NCBI GenBank assembly: GCA_011033025.1
Contig: WFMF01000267.1
Span: 124,001 to 188,000, forward strand
Source of the DNA: Beroe forskalii
Lineage: Eukaryota; Ctenophora; Nuda; Beroida; Beroidae
Direction: 5' to 3'
DNA: 64,000 bases
Both the position numbers and the translations under genes were made by a program. The notes beneath the pieces are model-generated. The model had not been told where the DNA came from and made no database searches. It was given only the letters and a program-made list of their open reading frames with translations. Of this stretch, positions 23,215 to 36,700 are shown in pieces; within the stretch, counting starts at the first letter, position 1, and each line of letters opens with the position of its first letter.

Positions 23215-23639
23215 ACCCTATTCATGCATTTTTATTGAAAACTTTCAAATAGATATCAAGGTTGGGTACGTACATTAAAATTTATCGCATAGAATTTAAA
23301 TTGATTTGCATGCGGACTAAATGAATGTGATCATCTTTGGAACCGCTGAATGTCGGTCATATGCCCGCCGTAAATCAGGGTTGTCAAATACGTCCAAAAA
23401 TCCTGGAAAAGTACGGCATAGTGGCTCCTGGAGCAAATTACGCGTATTTTTCTCAACAGTACGTGACAAGAATGACAACATCAGGTCTGAATAGGGTTCT
23501 GTTAAATACGTGGAAAAGTACGCGCGCGGCGCGCTACCGAATAAAATTTTGATATATATATAGTCAACATATAGGTTGTACGTGCGACGTTTTTTTTCAG
23601 AAAGAATACGTATCGTATTTTTGCCGTACTTTTCATGTA

Positions 23640-23935
23640 CAGTGTAAAAAATATAAAATGTAGTATGTATACATACATAAAATGTATACATTTTATTAAT
23701 GTACTGCATTGTACAATGTACAGTGTACAAAATACATCAAATGCACCGCATACATTGTAAATATTAATTGTATAAATATACACGCTGTACAATATACATT
23801 ATGTATCCTGTACACTGTACATATTAATTGCACTAATATACACGCTGTACAATATACATTATGTATCCTCTACCACTGTATACCACTGTATACACTATAC
23901 ATATTAATTGCACTAATATACACGCTGTCACGCTA
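23640..23935. repeat. AT-rich TGTACA palindromes and an about 60-bp tandem repeat
   Basis: Blocks of ACGCTGTACAATATACATTA...TATTAATTGCACTAATATAC recur at about 23781, 23843 and 23905. Similar GTACAATGTAC palindromes occur at 12150, 31380 and 33470. Confidence 0.65.
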
Positions 23936-24066
23936 CCAAGTCCTGCGTCACCGCTACGATACATAATATTTTAGCTCCTGATTTGCCCAAATATGGAGCT
24001 AAATATTCTCAATGCTTGTATATGTGGGAGCCATAAAATACAATAAATATATAATACCAGGCTTGC

Positions 24067-24213
24067 AGAGTTTCTTCTGAGTTTGTGTCGAGAGTTTGTT
24101 CTGAGTTTGTGTCGAGAGTTTGTTCTGAGTTTGTGTCGAGAGTTTGTTCTGAGTTTGTGTCGAGAGTTTGTTCTGAGTTTGTGTCGAGAGTTTGTTCTGA
24201 GTTTGTTTCGAGC
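24067..24213. repeat. 24-bp minisatellite GAGTTTGTTCTGAGTTTGTG
   Basis: About six copies of GAGTTTGTTCTGAGTTTGTG plus TCGA. Because 24 is divisible by 3, both strands stay open and give false repeat proteins. Confidence 0.85.
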
Positions 24214-27200
24214 TACCTGGAAATTATCAGTGTGCTCGTGTGTCTCATTAAAGTGCTGTGAAACCTGGCAATTGACAGTGACAAAGTATGCTCCAAAAAT
24301 CAGCGATTTTTCAGTGTCCTTGATCGTAGAGGAGCTTTCGGACGCCATGCGACTTACACGGTCAGATCCCGGCCAACTTTCCGGCTTTTTTATCGCTTTT
24401 ATCGCCCGATATGGACCCGGGAAAATAGGCGGTCAAGCTTCATCATAACGTACTGCATTGCACTTTGATAATGACGACATTTTGACTGCCTATTTTTCTC
24501 GCGATAGCATATACATTTATCACTTTGAGTCCTGCCCTGAGTTTTTACTTTTTATTACAAATTTACTTCATTAAAGCATCCGTACACGGCTGTTAGAATT
24601 CTCTGCAGATAAAATACAGGTAAAACACCGCATCAACTTACTATTCTAACCTCTTATAATTACATCACGCTCAAGAGCCTTTGATTCGTTCGCGGCATTA
24701 AAGTGTCGGTAAATTAACACCTTATTATTGCCTCGTACCTGGGGAATGTAGCGTTCGTTTGCGTTCGTGTGAACTTGAAATACCTGCGCTTTGCACTAGA
24801 AAAACAGGCTGTTTTGAAGTCGCCAATTCGTCATAATAAACTGTGTTGCTGACCTCATAATATTTAATCCTCTGCAAGCGTTTTGGGAGGGGTATACCTG
24901 CATGGGTATACCTTGTACGACGTATACCGGTATACATTGTACGGCTAATACCCATACGCGGATGGATCTGAATTAGAATTTCAACACTCGCTATAAAAAA
25001 TTTTGACTTACTATTTGAACAGCTTTCTACTTTTCTAGTTTTGTTTTATGGATCGGGCAATGTAATCTAGAAACCGATGAAAACGTCAGACACTTTTTTA
25101 ACTACTTGAATTCGTTCGTGGTATAGGTTGTTCCTATTTATTACGAGTAGGGCGATATTAATTAACGTGCAAGTTCGTACTTATAAAACCTTTGAATTAG
25201 AAACATACGTAAAATAAATTAGAAACATACGTAAAAAAGTAATGTTCACGATCAAATAGAGTTCGGTAAATATTTGGCAACAACTCGGAGGAGAAAATAC
25301 GAGTTAGACTGCGTAGGCGTGTCTGTTAACCGATAAGCAAGGACGATAAGCAAGTAAGAGGCTATTAACGGAGGTTCACAAGCTTTAGATTGTGCATTGG
25401 TGACTTGATAAGCAAGGACGGTGGTCTGTGGATGTGGTAAATAAACCTTTTATATCTTAGGGAGCAAGTTTAAATGATACGATAAAGTTTAAAATCAGAA
25501 GTTTTGGAAAATCGTGTGATTATTGTCGTCAACTGCCCTTTATATACTGCGGACTGCCTTTATTTGTCGTGGGACAGCATATGAAATATGATATAATGCT
25601 AAAATTACGGAGCATTTATTCGTTGTAACAGATCGATGACATAGCTTATAAAGCTTGCTTTACCTAAAGCGCGTTGAGAATTGACCAATTAGCGCGCAGT
25701 ATTGGTAGGATACTGCGCGATGATTGGCTGAGAGTGCTGAGCGTGTTGGTAAGCTATAATGCGACGTATATTGGAGATAAAAGAGGGCAAATTATCGTCT
25801 TTAAACGAAAAGAAAAGGAAATATGTGAACTATTTGGCGACAAATTGTCGCAGAACTAGAAAATTTACACACGTAAGTTTACGTAGGTCTGAAATGCAGC
25901 CTATATAATAAGGCTAAAAATGGTTAAATCATGTAATTGTTAGTGATGTCATTATCATGGTTTAGAATGGTGAGTTGATGACTTCACTCCGCCTATGAAT
26001 TTTGTAAACGATCCAAATAAATCACCCGTCAGAGACAGAAAGTTACAACCGACCACCGCACTTTTTTCGTTGAAAAAATTTAAGAGGCCTAAAATATAGT
26101 ATTCTTAAACACATTATATACTTATATCGAACACACATGTTTCGTAAAAAGAAGAAAAAATGTTACTTTTTTACGTAAAACAATAATATTTTTGTTTTCT
26201 AATAGAAATTTTCTCTGTCACGTTTTGAGCTCAGATGATATACGCCCACCTGTCCAATGATTGCGGAGTATAAATCTAGGCGGTTTCTCGTGACGTCATC
26301 ATCATAGATTGACACGTGGAGTTGTTTACGCTGACAACTGTCTACTTTGCGCCCACGTGTCCGAGTTATATTCCTAATGATTTGAGTAAATATATAGAAC
26401 GTAGTGTACCTTTTGTCTTCATTTTCTTAGTCTTCTCCTTTTTTGCTCTTTTGTTCCTCCCCCTTCACATTCCATTTGTTGTGTTGACTGAATTTTATTC
26501 CTTCCACGGTTTAAGTACATATTCTGTACATATAAACGCTCGAGCTTAGGGAGGGCGTTGTACGGCTACCAAAGTCGAGGGGTTCCTTCGCAGTTCATAT
26601 TTTGCTGTTGAATGAATTTATTCCGTCTTCCACGTTCTATGAACCTGGGTGGAAGAAAGAAAGGTGTGTACTTGTTTAATAAAAGATCAGACAAATACTT
26701 GGGAATTATTTTCTCTAAACAAGTCCAAAACATGTCAATAAAAATTATCATTTGTTTGATTAATTTATATTATTAATTAATTCATATAACTTATAGTTCT
26801 GTGTAAGTAATGTGACCATTATAATAACCTACTAATATGTTGATAGTTTCCTGATGACGCTGTTAGTACATTACATTAGTCATTATGGATATTAATTATA
26901 ACCCGACTATAACTGCCTTTGATATGTCACCATCCTTTGATGTTTTAAACATTTTAAAAGTTAATAACAGCACTACTTGGTACAATCAAATTTGAGAATT
27001 TCCATGATGTTATGAACTTGTTAGTTCCTTCTAAGTTCCTCTTTTATAGAGTTTTTGATATTTCCATTTGCCCTATAATAGTAGCCTGGGTCCGTGTCAA
27101 AGATCTTTGCTGAATTTCAAAATGTATTCTTATACGCGTAGGAAATCTTGGGAAATCTTGGGACGAAAAGTACAACAAAAACTCGCTCAATGTTTAGCTT

Positions 27201-30200
27201 ACGAGGGATATTTATATATGGGAAGTAATTCCGGTGATTAAAAGACCGAAAAAGAGGGAATTTCTCTCTAAAATCCCCAAATTTTAACACTTCCAAAAAT
27301 TGAAGATAATTCCAGTATTGTGGTTGGCACAGTTTTGGTAGTTCCAAAATAGGGGGGTTTCTGTAAATTTCGTGCACCATAAATAGATAAATATCCCTCG
27401 TTTATATAAAATCGCACTAAATAACTCTAAAATTGCTCACTACCTACCCCCACGATTGCAAACTGTACTTTTAACAAAATGAATAGCCCTCTGTTATATG
27501 TAATGGGGTTTAAATAATGGGGTTTAAATAATGGTAGTTATATCCGTATTAAATCATGATCTGCCTCTCTCTTTCTCCCATATATACCCCCATTCGGCAC
27601 CCATGCGGTTTGCAAGCCATTTCCCAGTGCCCCGCCTTGGTTCTATCTTTCAATATCTCTTCCTGCACCACGCCGCCTTGGTTCTATCTTGCAATATCTC
27701 TTCCTCTCATTTATACAAGACCCCACGCCGCCTTGGTGCTATCTCTCGGATGGGGAGTCCTCACTCCTCATCTACTGTGAGAACCACCTCTGGCTCTGAG
27801 AACCACCATTATTTCCTCTGCCTCTTGACGCTGCCTCCGGAGTCAGCCCTCCTGTCTTCTAATCTTTAATTCCTCATGATCCTCAGTATCATCAGACCTT
27901 ATATACCGGTCGTACTGTTCCTTTCTCTATACCTCTCTTGTCCGCGGAATACGGACTACACGCTCCTAAGACCGGCGCGCGCGCCGTCACATGCAAGATT
28001 CTCACAAACTTCATACAAACCTCTTACAAAATTCATGCTAACTTCTTGCAAACTTCAATTAATTACCTTCGTCCTTCACTTGGTGAATTATAGTCACCGC
28101 TCTGATCCCTGCGCGGCGCGCGCCGCGAAGTTTATCCCGGAGTGGCGCCTCCATGCGGGCCCCTCTGTCTGCAACAATCCAATGAATGATCTCTCACTCG
28201 ATAAAGCCTCACTCTCGATAGATACCTAATCTTTATGAGGTGTCTATAGAATACATAGACACGCGCCGGCGGGTCCATTTTGGGGTACTTTCCGAAGGAT
28301 GTTTCCGGTTTTAAAGACCTGCAGCCCGAAGGGTGAGGGTCTAAACCAGCCCACACCAATATGGACCTATCATCCAGAGTCCATGCATCATAGAGTATCT
28401 TTTGTAGATCCATTTTCTCGGGAACTACAACTTACCTTGGGAATCACCATTAATTGCTCGTTTGATATAATGGGACTGTCTCATTAAATTGGACCGTCTC
28501 GTTATTCACTAAAGGGGGCGAGACTAAGACTGGGGAGAGACTCGCGGTCCAGGCCTGACATACCAGACTTTTATTTGCACCTTATTGTTGGAGTGAAGGT
28601 GGTTAGGGATGATGCCATTATCATGGTTTAAAATGGTGTTTCAATGATATTTGGTGACACTTAACGAATCTTTTGGGCGTGTTTCTTGTATTTAACTCTA
28701 AAGTTGTCTAGATGAGGCGTTGCTCGTATCATTAAATGAAGGTTGCTTTGTGTGCTAGGTTGCTTTGCGCTTCGTGTGCTTGGGTAACTTCAATGGTAGA
28801 GGAACCTAAATGTTTTTGTTCGGCCCATTTAAGTAGGAATTAGGACTTCCTGGGTTCTATTATAATGAAGTAAATTACAGTAAAATTTGCTTGGTAATTG
28901 TGTGAAATTTTGTAGTAATTATAGTATTTGTAGAGAGGAATTGTCAAATTATTTCTCCGTAATCGGTAATTTGCGAGGCGCTGTGAGGCGTCTTGTTATA
29001 TTCTCTAATAGTATATTACCGAGCTTTTCCTATTTGACTTTTAGGGAAATTCATGTTAAATTTATTGCTTCCGTATAATAAATGCGTGCAGACCGTAATT
29101 TTATGCGATGATAGTTTCCACGTTCCTGTAATCTCAAATAAATGTGAGGCTTCACATTTATCATTTTATATTTTACGGAACATTCCTCGCTATTAGTCCC
29201 AGGTTTTGTATAGATTCATCAATCATCCTTTCATTTCACTAACATTTGTCAGCAATCCCGTTTGTTGATCGCATATTTCACTATTTTCCGAATAAACTTT
29301 TCCCAGTTTACCTCTTTAAACCGCTCTAACGAAACAATATCGTAGGGCGAATTTGCAATTAATTTTTTTTTAGTTTAAGTTCTGTTTCGGAATCAAACTG
29401 CTGGACCTTTATATGAGCAATATACCCCTCATTTGTTGGCTTGACTTACGAATTCAATGTGTTTCCGTGCAATGCAACATGTCACCTTAGTGCGTATATG
29501 TGTGTGCGCGTGTGTTTGTGTAAGAAACACGGAAAAAAGCGCTCTTATTCCTCCACAACTTCCCATTCTTACCCCTGATAATGACGTCACGGCACATTCC
29601 ATATGTGCGTGGTATGGGAGTTACGCATGAAGTTTGAGACGTGACAAGCCGGTTGCTACTGATTCACTAGCGACACTTCACAAGTGTTGCTCGGAACTTT
29701 GCGATATTATTCAACCATAATTTTATTAATGTCCGAACATCACGCACCAGCAAGCTGTGGGTTGGTGACGTCATTATCAGGCGTTATAATGGGGCGTTGT
29801 CAGGAGTTTTCCGTGGCTTTATGCGGTGTTTCGGGCAGAATATATTTTGTTAATAATACCCGCCTGTCATTCATAAGTAAAAATACTAGTGGTAATTTTA
29901 TCTAATATCCGTACGTGAGTAGAGGAGTGTCACGAATCATTTTGTGTAAGGAAATGAGTCATGCTACAGCATATACTGCATAAGTTATAAAGTAAGGAAA
30001 TGAATACTTCGAAGGAACATTCCTTCCATTCTGTGTATTAAAAAAGTAGAAAGTGTCAGCATTCCGTCTCATGCATGTTTCTTTTCCCTTTTTTGGTCGT
30101 ATGAAAGTATACCAATGAGCCTCTACTGACTTCCTATATTATCATCATCGTGAAACTCAGCCTGTTATTTAAGAAGAATTCGTGCACCTATGAAACCGTC

Positions 30201-30234
30201 ATAAGAACCATGTTGATGTCTTCAAGTTTCATTG

Positions 30235-30620
30235 TTCATGATAAAGTAGTGTTTATGAAACAGTGTTTTAAAATAGTGTTTTAAAATAGTGTTTATAAAG
30301 TAGTGTATATAAAGTGTTTATGAAACAGTGTTTTAAAATAGTGTTTTAAAATAGTGTTTATAAAGTGGTGTATATAAAGTGTTTATGAAACAGTGTTTTA
30401 AAATAGTGTTTTAAAGTAGTGTTTATAAAGTGGTGTATATAAAGTAGTGTTTTAAAGTAGTGTTTATAAAGTGGTGTTTATAATGTAGTGTTTATAAAGC
30501 AGTGTTTATAAAGTAGTGTTTATGAAACAGTGTTTATAAAGTAGTGTTTATAAAGTAGTGTTTATATGAGGTTTTTTTTAAGTAGTGTTTTAAAACAGTG
30601 TTTATAAAGCTGTTTAAAAC
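30235..30620. repeat. AAAGTAGTGTTTAT tandem repeat
   Basis: About 25 imperfect 12-15-bp units (AGTGTTTATAAAGT, AGTGTTTTAAAAT). AT-rich minisatellite; no coding. Confidence 0.8.
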
Positions 30621-31029
30621 TCCCTCTTTTACACCCTCTCTTCCTCCCTCCTATTACACGCAAGCCCCACTTACACACCGTCTACACTCCCTTCCTCGAC
30701 CAATGACAGGCCTCTAATCGATCACGTGACCGCGGCTCAGCCAATGAGATGCACGCATCGCAAGGTTGATTTCCACCATTGTTAAGTAGAGTGGCAGGAG
30801 AAAAGGTTAGGACATGTTAGTTCTCCTCCTTTCTCAGACGAGGGGTGATGACGTCATTATCAGGAGTTATAATGGTGTTTTAATGACGTCACAGGAGCTG
30901 TTCCTCCCTCCCGCGCAGCTAGGTGTAATTGTGAGTGAGAGAGAGCTTGTGTAGGAGAATAAAACTCAGTACCTGTATTTAATAGGGCTCGCTTAGAGGA
31001 TGAGAGGGGAACTTAGTGGGAAGAACGTC

Positions 31030-31172
31030 CTAAGATCCAGGAAGCTTCTTTCTTCAGAGTTTGTTCAGAGATCCAGGAAGCTTCTTTCTTCAGAGTTTGT
31101 TCAGAGATCCAGGAAGCTTCTTTCTTCAGAGTTTGTTCAGAGATCCAGGAAGCTTCTTTCTTCAGAGTTCAG
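31030..31172. repeat. 36-bp minisatellite GATCCAGGAAGCTTCTTTCT
   Basis: Four near-perfect copies of GATCCAGGAAGCTTCTTTCT + TCAGAGTTTGTTCAGA. It shares the GAGTTTGTTC(A/T)GA core with the 24-bp array at 24067. Confidence 0.85.
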
Positions 31173-33479
31173 AGTTTGTCCTGTTTGTTTAATGATTTTC
31201 TGGAAATAGCTGAAATAGGTAGTTCCGAAAATATGATAATTAGACCTTTTTTGACATCACTATCATTCAAGATCTGTGAACGTACCAAACATTGTCATAA
31301 CTGCACAGTTAGCCTCAAACTCCCTGCAAAACCTGCACGTGCGCGCGGCTCAATGAACGCATTTTGAATGTATAGTGTGTACAATGTACTTTACACAATG
31401 TATACTGTACACACGTGGTGTGCAGTCCACTGCGTATATACACTGTTACACAGTTGTCATGCCAACGTGGTGCACATTTTATTATGTGGGAGTGTTTAAC
31501 ACCAAACAATATAAGTTTAACCCTCGAGAATTTCATATACACGCAGTTACCTTCATTTATACGGTGTCATTGCTATTGTTAGAAACGGCGCGCTGATTGC
31601 GTTCCGCCGCCTATCCCATTCCACGGTTCTTATACACAGGCTTATATTTATAAGCCTTCGCGAGAAAAAAAGTTGTTATAAGATGTCGTCATTATAGCAC
31701 AATGTAGTCAGTTGACGACGTATTAAACCCGCCTATTTCGCGCGCGTGCTGGGTTTATATTCTCTGAGCTGTTTAAACAATCACCTCCTCTGTCTTCACA
31801 CATTTTACATTCCCCCCTCACACTTGTTATATACATATAAATATATATTTAACTTCTAACATAACCAGTAACCACCGTTTCTTAATAATATATAATATTG
31901 GCTATTTATTCACGTAATTAATTCACGGTTTTAAAGCACTAATCATGACGTCACAAAGCCTTGACGGAGCTTTTACACAGTGTTCACCGTCGTGCGTTCA
32001 CTGCATAATAGTTTACCCTTTCTAAACTCAACATATATTGATGCTGTGGTAGTGTTTTCTTTGGTTTTATTCTCCAAACTGCACACGTTCAATGGAATTT
32101 GTAAAATTATTTCGAGTAAAAAACGTTTTTCCAGCTCCCTATACAAACTGCATACAATTTACATTTAAATTCCTGTTCTCGTCGTCACTATACCTTTTAA
32201 ATCCTAGGATTTGAGTTTACAAATAATTAAACCAACTTTTTGACCGTGTCATTGCTCTTGAGAGGCTCTACTTGTAATTCAAACCCTAATTTCATGGTAC
32301 TCAAACTAAGCCGTTTACTGCTTACACCACCAAGTTTAGTAAAGATGTGCATCTGAGTGCTCCTGACCCTTATTTTTGGCACAACCTGACTTGAACCTCT
32401 TCGTGAGCCTATTGTTGAGGGAATTTGATAGCTCCGAAGAGGAAAACGTAAATCATACCTTCAAATTCCTGCAATAATATCACGTTTTACAGGCTTAATT
32501 TTGGATTGATATAGCTTTTCTAAGTATTTTGATATATTCTGTCAGCCAAAGTTTTTGCTGTTTATTGAAATCGCTCTGCTCATTTATTGAAATCTCATTT
32601 TCAGTTCATATTCGAGTTTTGTGTGACTGGAGTGTGGAATTCAAGTGACAATGACGTCCCACGTTATAGCTTATATACTGCGCGACCTAGAGATGATTAA
32701 TATGCGCTCAGAATATAAATAGGCGGTCGCAATGATATCATTTACATTGTGCGCGCTGTTAAATCATGTTGCAAATAACCGCCTATTTTTCGTGCGCGGG
32801 GGGTTTAATAATACGCGTTGGAGACAATATCTATTGAAGTTAATTAATTGGTTACTGAGATATATAGAGAACGTTCACTACTCACGATATTCAGGCGGTT
32901 TTGCGTTATTAATTTACATTCTTTAAGACATGAAAATTCCGTCAACTCCACTCCCCTACAGTTTGCTATGCGCTATATATCTGTACCTATTAATCTCTGA
33001 ATGGTAGTCTCATTGAACATTGATTTCGCTGCGTATACGGTTGATATTGTGATCTTGGTTTGGTGCCAACTCTTACTGTTGTCAAGACTCAAGAGGTTAT
33101 TTTGATATCAGGAATTGCGTCAAGTATTATGTTAGAATTGCTAAATAAGTATATTACCTAAATTTTATTTTTAGAAAGTTGTAAATCATACGGAAACACC
33201 TATAATAAGCCGTGGTATGATTGAAATATAATCATCAATTCGCCATTTCAAGTAATGATAATGATGTATCATTCGTAACTTCCCGTTTTTGATGTTTGAC
33301 GCAATGATTGACGTACTAAGCTATGAACTAATACTCCATCTCACTATAAATACCCATTTCTTTTGGCAGTAAAACTACTAGGATCGACTCTTCATGATGA
33401 AGGGTTTTCGATTTTACATTTTATGCGTAGTTCTAAGTTCTTGGTGTGTGTACGCATATCGTGTACAATGTACAATGTG

Positions 33480-33780
33480 TGCACCATGTACATTGTACAC
33501 TATGTAAAACTTTGTATACACTATACCATGTATACCATGTAAAATGTATAGTGTATACTTTGTATACATACCATGTATACTTTGTATAAAATGTATACTT
33601 TGTATACACACCATGTATACTTTGTATAAAATGTATACTTTGTATAAAATGTATACTTTGTACCCTCTCTGAAATGTGTATAAAATGTATATAAAATGTA
33701 TACTTTGTACCCTCTCTAAAATGTATATAAAATGTATATAAAATGTATATAAAATGTACACTTTGTACCTCTCTAAAATG
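33480..33780. repeat. TATACTTTGTATAAAATG tandem and palindromic tract
   Basis: AT-rich repeats of AAAATGTATACTTTGTA with internal GTATAC palindromes. Long minus-strand open frames here are Tyr/Ile/His-rich repeat artefacts. Confidence 0.75.
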
Positions 33781-36700
33781 TGAGTAGTTGACCCCGCCCG
33801 TCAATTGTTTCCATGGTATAAAGTTACAATTACCATCCTCGCACTCACCAAATATACTACTCTTGATGACGTCATTATCATAGTTTAGAATGGTGAATTG
33901 ATGACGTTGGCATGGTCTACACTCCACGTGCGATGTAGAGCGTATTGAAACAGGTGTTTTACTTTTATTTATCTTATATTCGCGCTGGAATAGGTCGTAC
34001 CCCCGACTATATATTTAGATATATCTGGTGATGTCACTTTCATTGGTTAAAGTGCCCAACTGCTGACGATATTAAAGTGTTTATATTCCGCGCGCGCAGC
34101 GTTTAATGTAATTACACTTATCACATATTATTGTGCTCTAATTTGCGATATAAAATCCAGCGTGTCAAGGGATTGGTTTACACACTCCTATCTGTCGTTA
34201 GATTGTCATTCTGACTCTGTTTAAATGTAGTCACGTCATTATCAGAATTCGGAATATGCAGTCAGGACGCAAACGTCCATTCTTTCTTTTACAACAGATG
34301 CTTTACAGTAGTAATTGCGTTTAATCGGGCGTTCTAACTTCATTTAACATGAAAACGTCATTTGAATACATGCATTGAATATATATTTTATGTTTTACAC
34401 AAAAACTAGGCCACCAGGTCTTCCTTGTCCAATGAGCACCGTGTTTACCTTCTTCCTATTTTTGACCAATAAGCGATGCCTTTTCTCCTGGTTCTGACCA
34501 ATGAGCAGTGGTTTTCCTCCCTTTTTAAACAGAAGAACAGTGTTTTATTTCTCAATATTATCATGTAGTGTGAATATATTCCGCTCTTGACATAAAATGT
34601 AGAATTCCTCGTTCCACACTTGACACTATAATATGCATAGTGTTAGAACCGTACCGAAATGAAACGTCATCAATTCACCATTTTAATCCATGAAAATGAC
34701 GTCACTATATTGCACCCCTCACTTCGACCCAATTACTTATACTGTGAGAGCTTTTGTGTCCCTCGCTGAGCGGGTCTATATAATGTGACTTAACCTACAT
34801 CACAATTATACCTTGACATTAGTACCTACAACCTGTGTCACTTCTAAGGAGAAGGAATGAGGGCGTCATTATCAGGTTTTAAAGTGGTGAGTTGATGACG
34901 CCATTATCAAAGTTTGAAGATGACTTTGTCCTATGTGTTGTTAGCGTAGTTCCTGGAATATGGTTTTCTGGGATACCCCGACCTTTTCTCTTCTTTCCTA
35001 AAAAAGGCAGGGCTCCTAACTCTTTTGACTGTGATTTATTGTCTTGCTTGCTAATATTAGCGTCATCACTTCGCCATTCTATGCCGTCTTAGTGCCGTCA
35101 CTGCTAGATTATTGGTGCGCCAAACCGGGGATTCCTGTTTTAAGTGAGTTAAATTCGTCTGCGTTTTAAATCTTAGGGTAATTTTGAATTTGAGGATGTA
35201 ATCAGCAATCAGCACTTGCGTTAGTCCGCTTCTTTTCTTCGCTTTGTGGTCTGAAATTGTTAGATACGCATTTTTTAAATACGGCTGAGTCCGGAGTCAG
35301 TTAATAATCCGCCGCTCGCAAAAATTGTCAGACAAAACCAAAACCATCGATTTACATGTCATGCTCATCCGGGCGTATCCGCTCCTATGATAATCCGCAA
35401 ATAATAGGTGTCTATTCACGAAATGTGAGAAATTCCGTGCGCGAAAAATACGCAGTTCGTCAGTTCAGTTTCATCAACATACTACATTTCGCTATGATAA
35501 TGATGTCCTTTTAACTACATATTTCGGGTATAGGCATGTATAACTTTGCATCTGTTTTCTGGAAATTCCGACATACCTGCTATTATTGAATTAACCCTAC
35601 GGAATATTTCAATCTATAAAACACTGTACGGAGTTGCGGCGATATCTGACAATCCGTCAGAATTTGCTGCGTTTAATTGCATTTGCATCGCTGCTACGAG
35701 TGCCTTCTGGAACTTGTATACGACCTTTGCGACATCCACGTTATCAGTATTAGCTTTGCAACACTATAAATTTGAGATTATATCTACGAGAAACTGCTGA
35801 TCAATATATTGCGCACATCAACCTATGATAACGACTCTCGCATATTTTCACATTCGACCTTGTTCTGCAAGAATTCAGTTGATGTATGTTGTTTTCACGT
35901 GTCAATGCCTTGTTTTATATTATGTGCGTTTATGTCATTCATTTATGTTGCTGTGCAATACCAGTGCTGAATATTACTAACGAAAGGAGGCAAAGAATAT
36001 TTCGAGATTTGTCTTGAATGTTAAAATATGTTTTCTTCATTTTTTTCATTTTTTTGATTTAGAAAATGTCACTTTACCTTGGACGAGTAGAATTATTCTA
36101 TTCTATAATATTTGGCAGTGTACGAGAATTCTATGAATAGGATTAACAGAATTCCGATCAGTTAGGCTGCAGATTATGTGTATTCATTTTGTTTTCTTTG
36201 TTGACAGACAAACGGTTGATTATTCGAGATTTCGGTTTATGCATTTATGCAACATATGTGTAATTCTTGTGTAGTTGTTGCACAGTTAAGTCAGTGTCGA
36301 ACTTGAACTAAATGAACAATATGACTTACAGCGTTCAGTGCGGAATATTTAATCTTCTCTTCATTTCTCTTTTCTTTTGTTTTAATTTCGTGGTGTAAAA
36401 TACTAAAATATTAAACATTATCTTTATTTTTCTTTTCTTTTGTTTTATTTTCGTAGTACTCCGCTCAGTGTAAAATTCTAAAATGTAAAATATTATCTTT
36501 ATTTTTCTTTTCTTTTGTTTTATTTTCGTGGTAATTCGCTATGAATATGAAATGCTAAAATGTTAAATATTACCTTTATTTTTCTTTTATTTCGTTGAAT
36601 ACCGATCAGTGTGAATGTGTTGCTATATTTTCTTTATTTTATCCTATAAATTAATGCCATGATTTCATGTGAATTATTAATTGACTGGTTGTGAGCTAAA

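Noticed and set aside
33414..33927. Two long minus-strand frames rich in Tyr, Ile and His
   Set aside because: They translate an AT-rich tandem repeat with period-3 effects.
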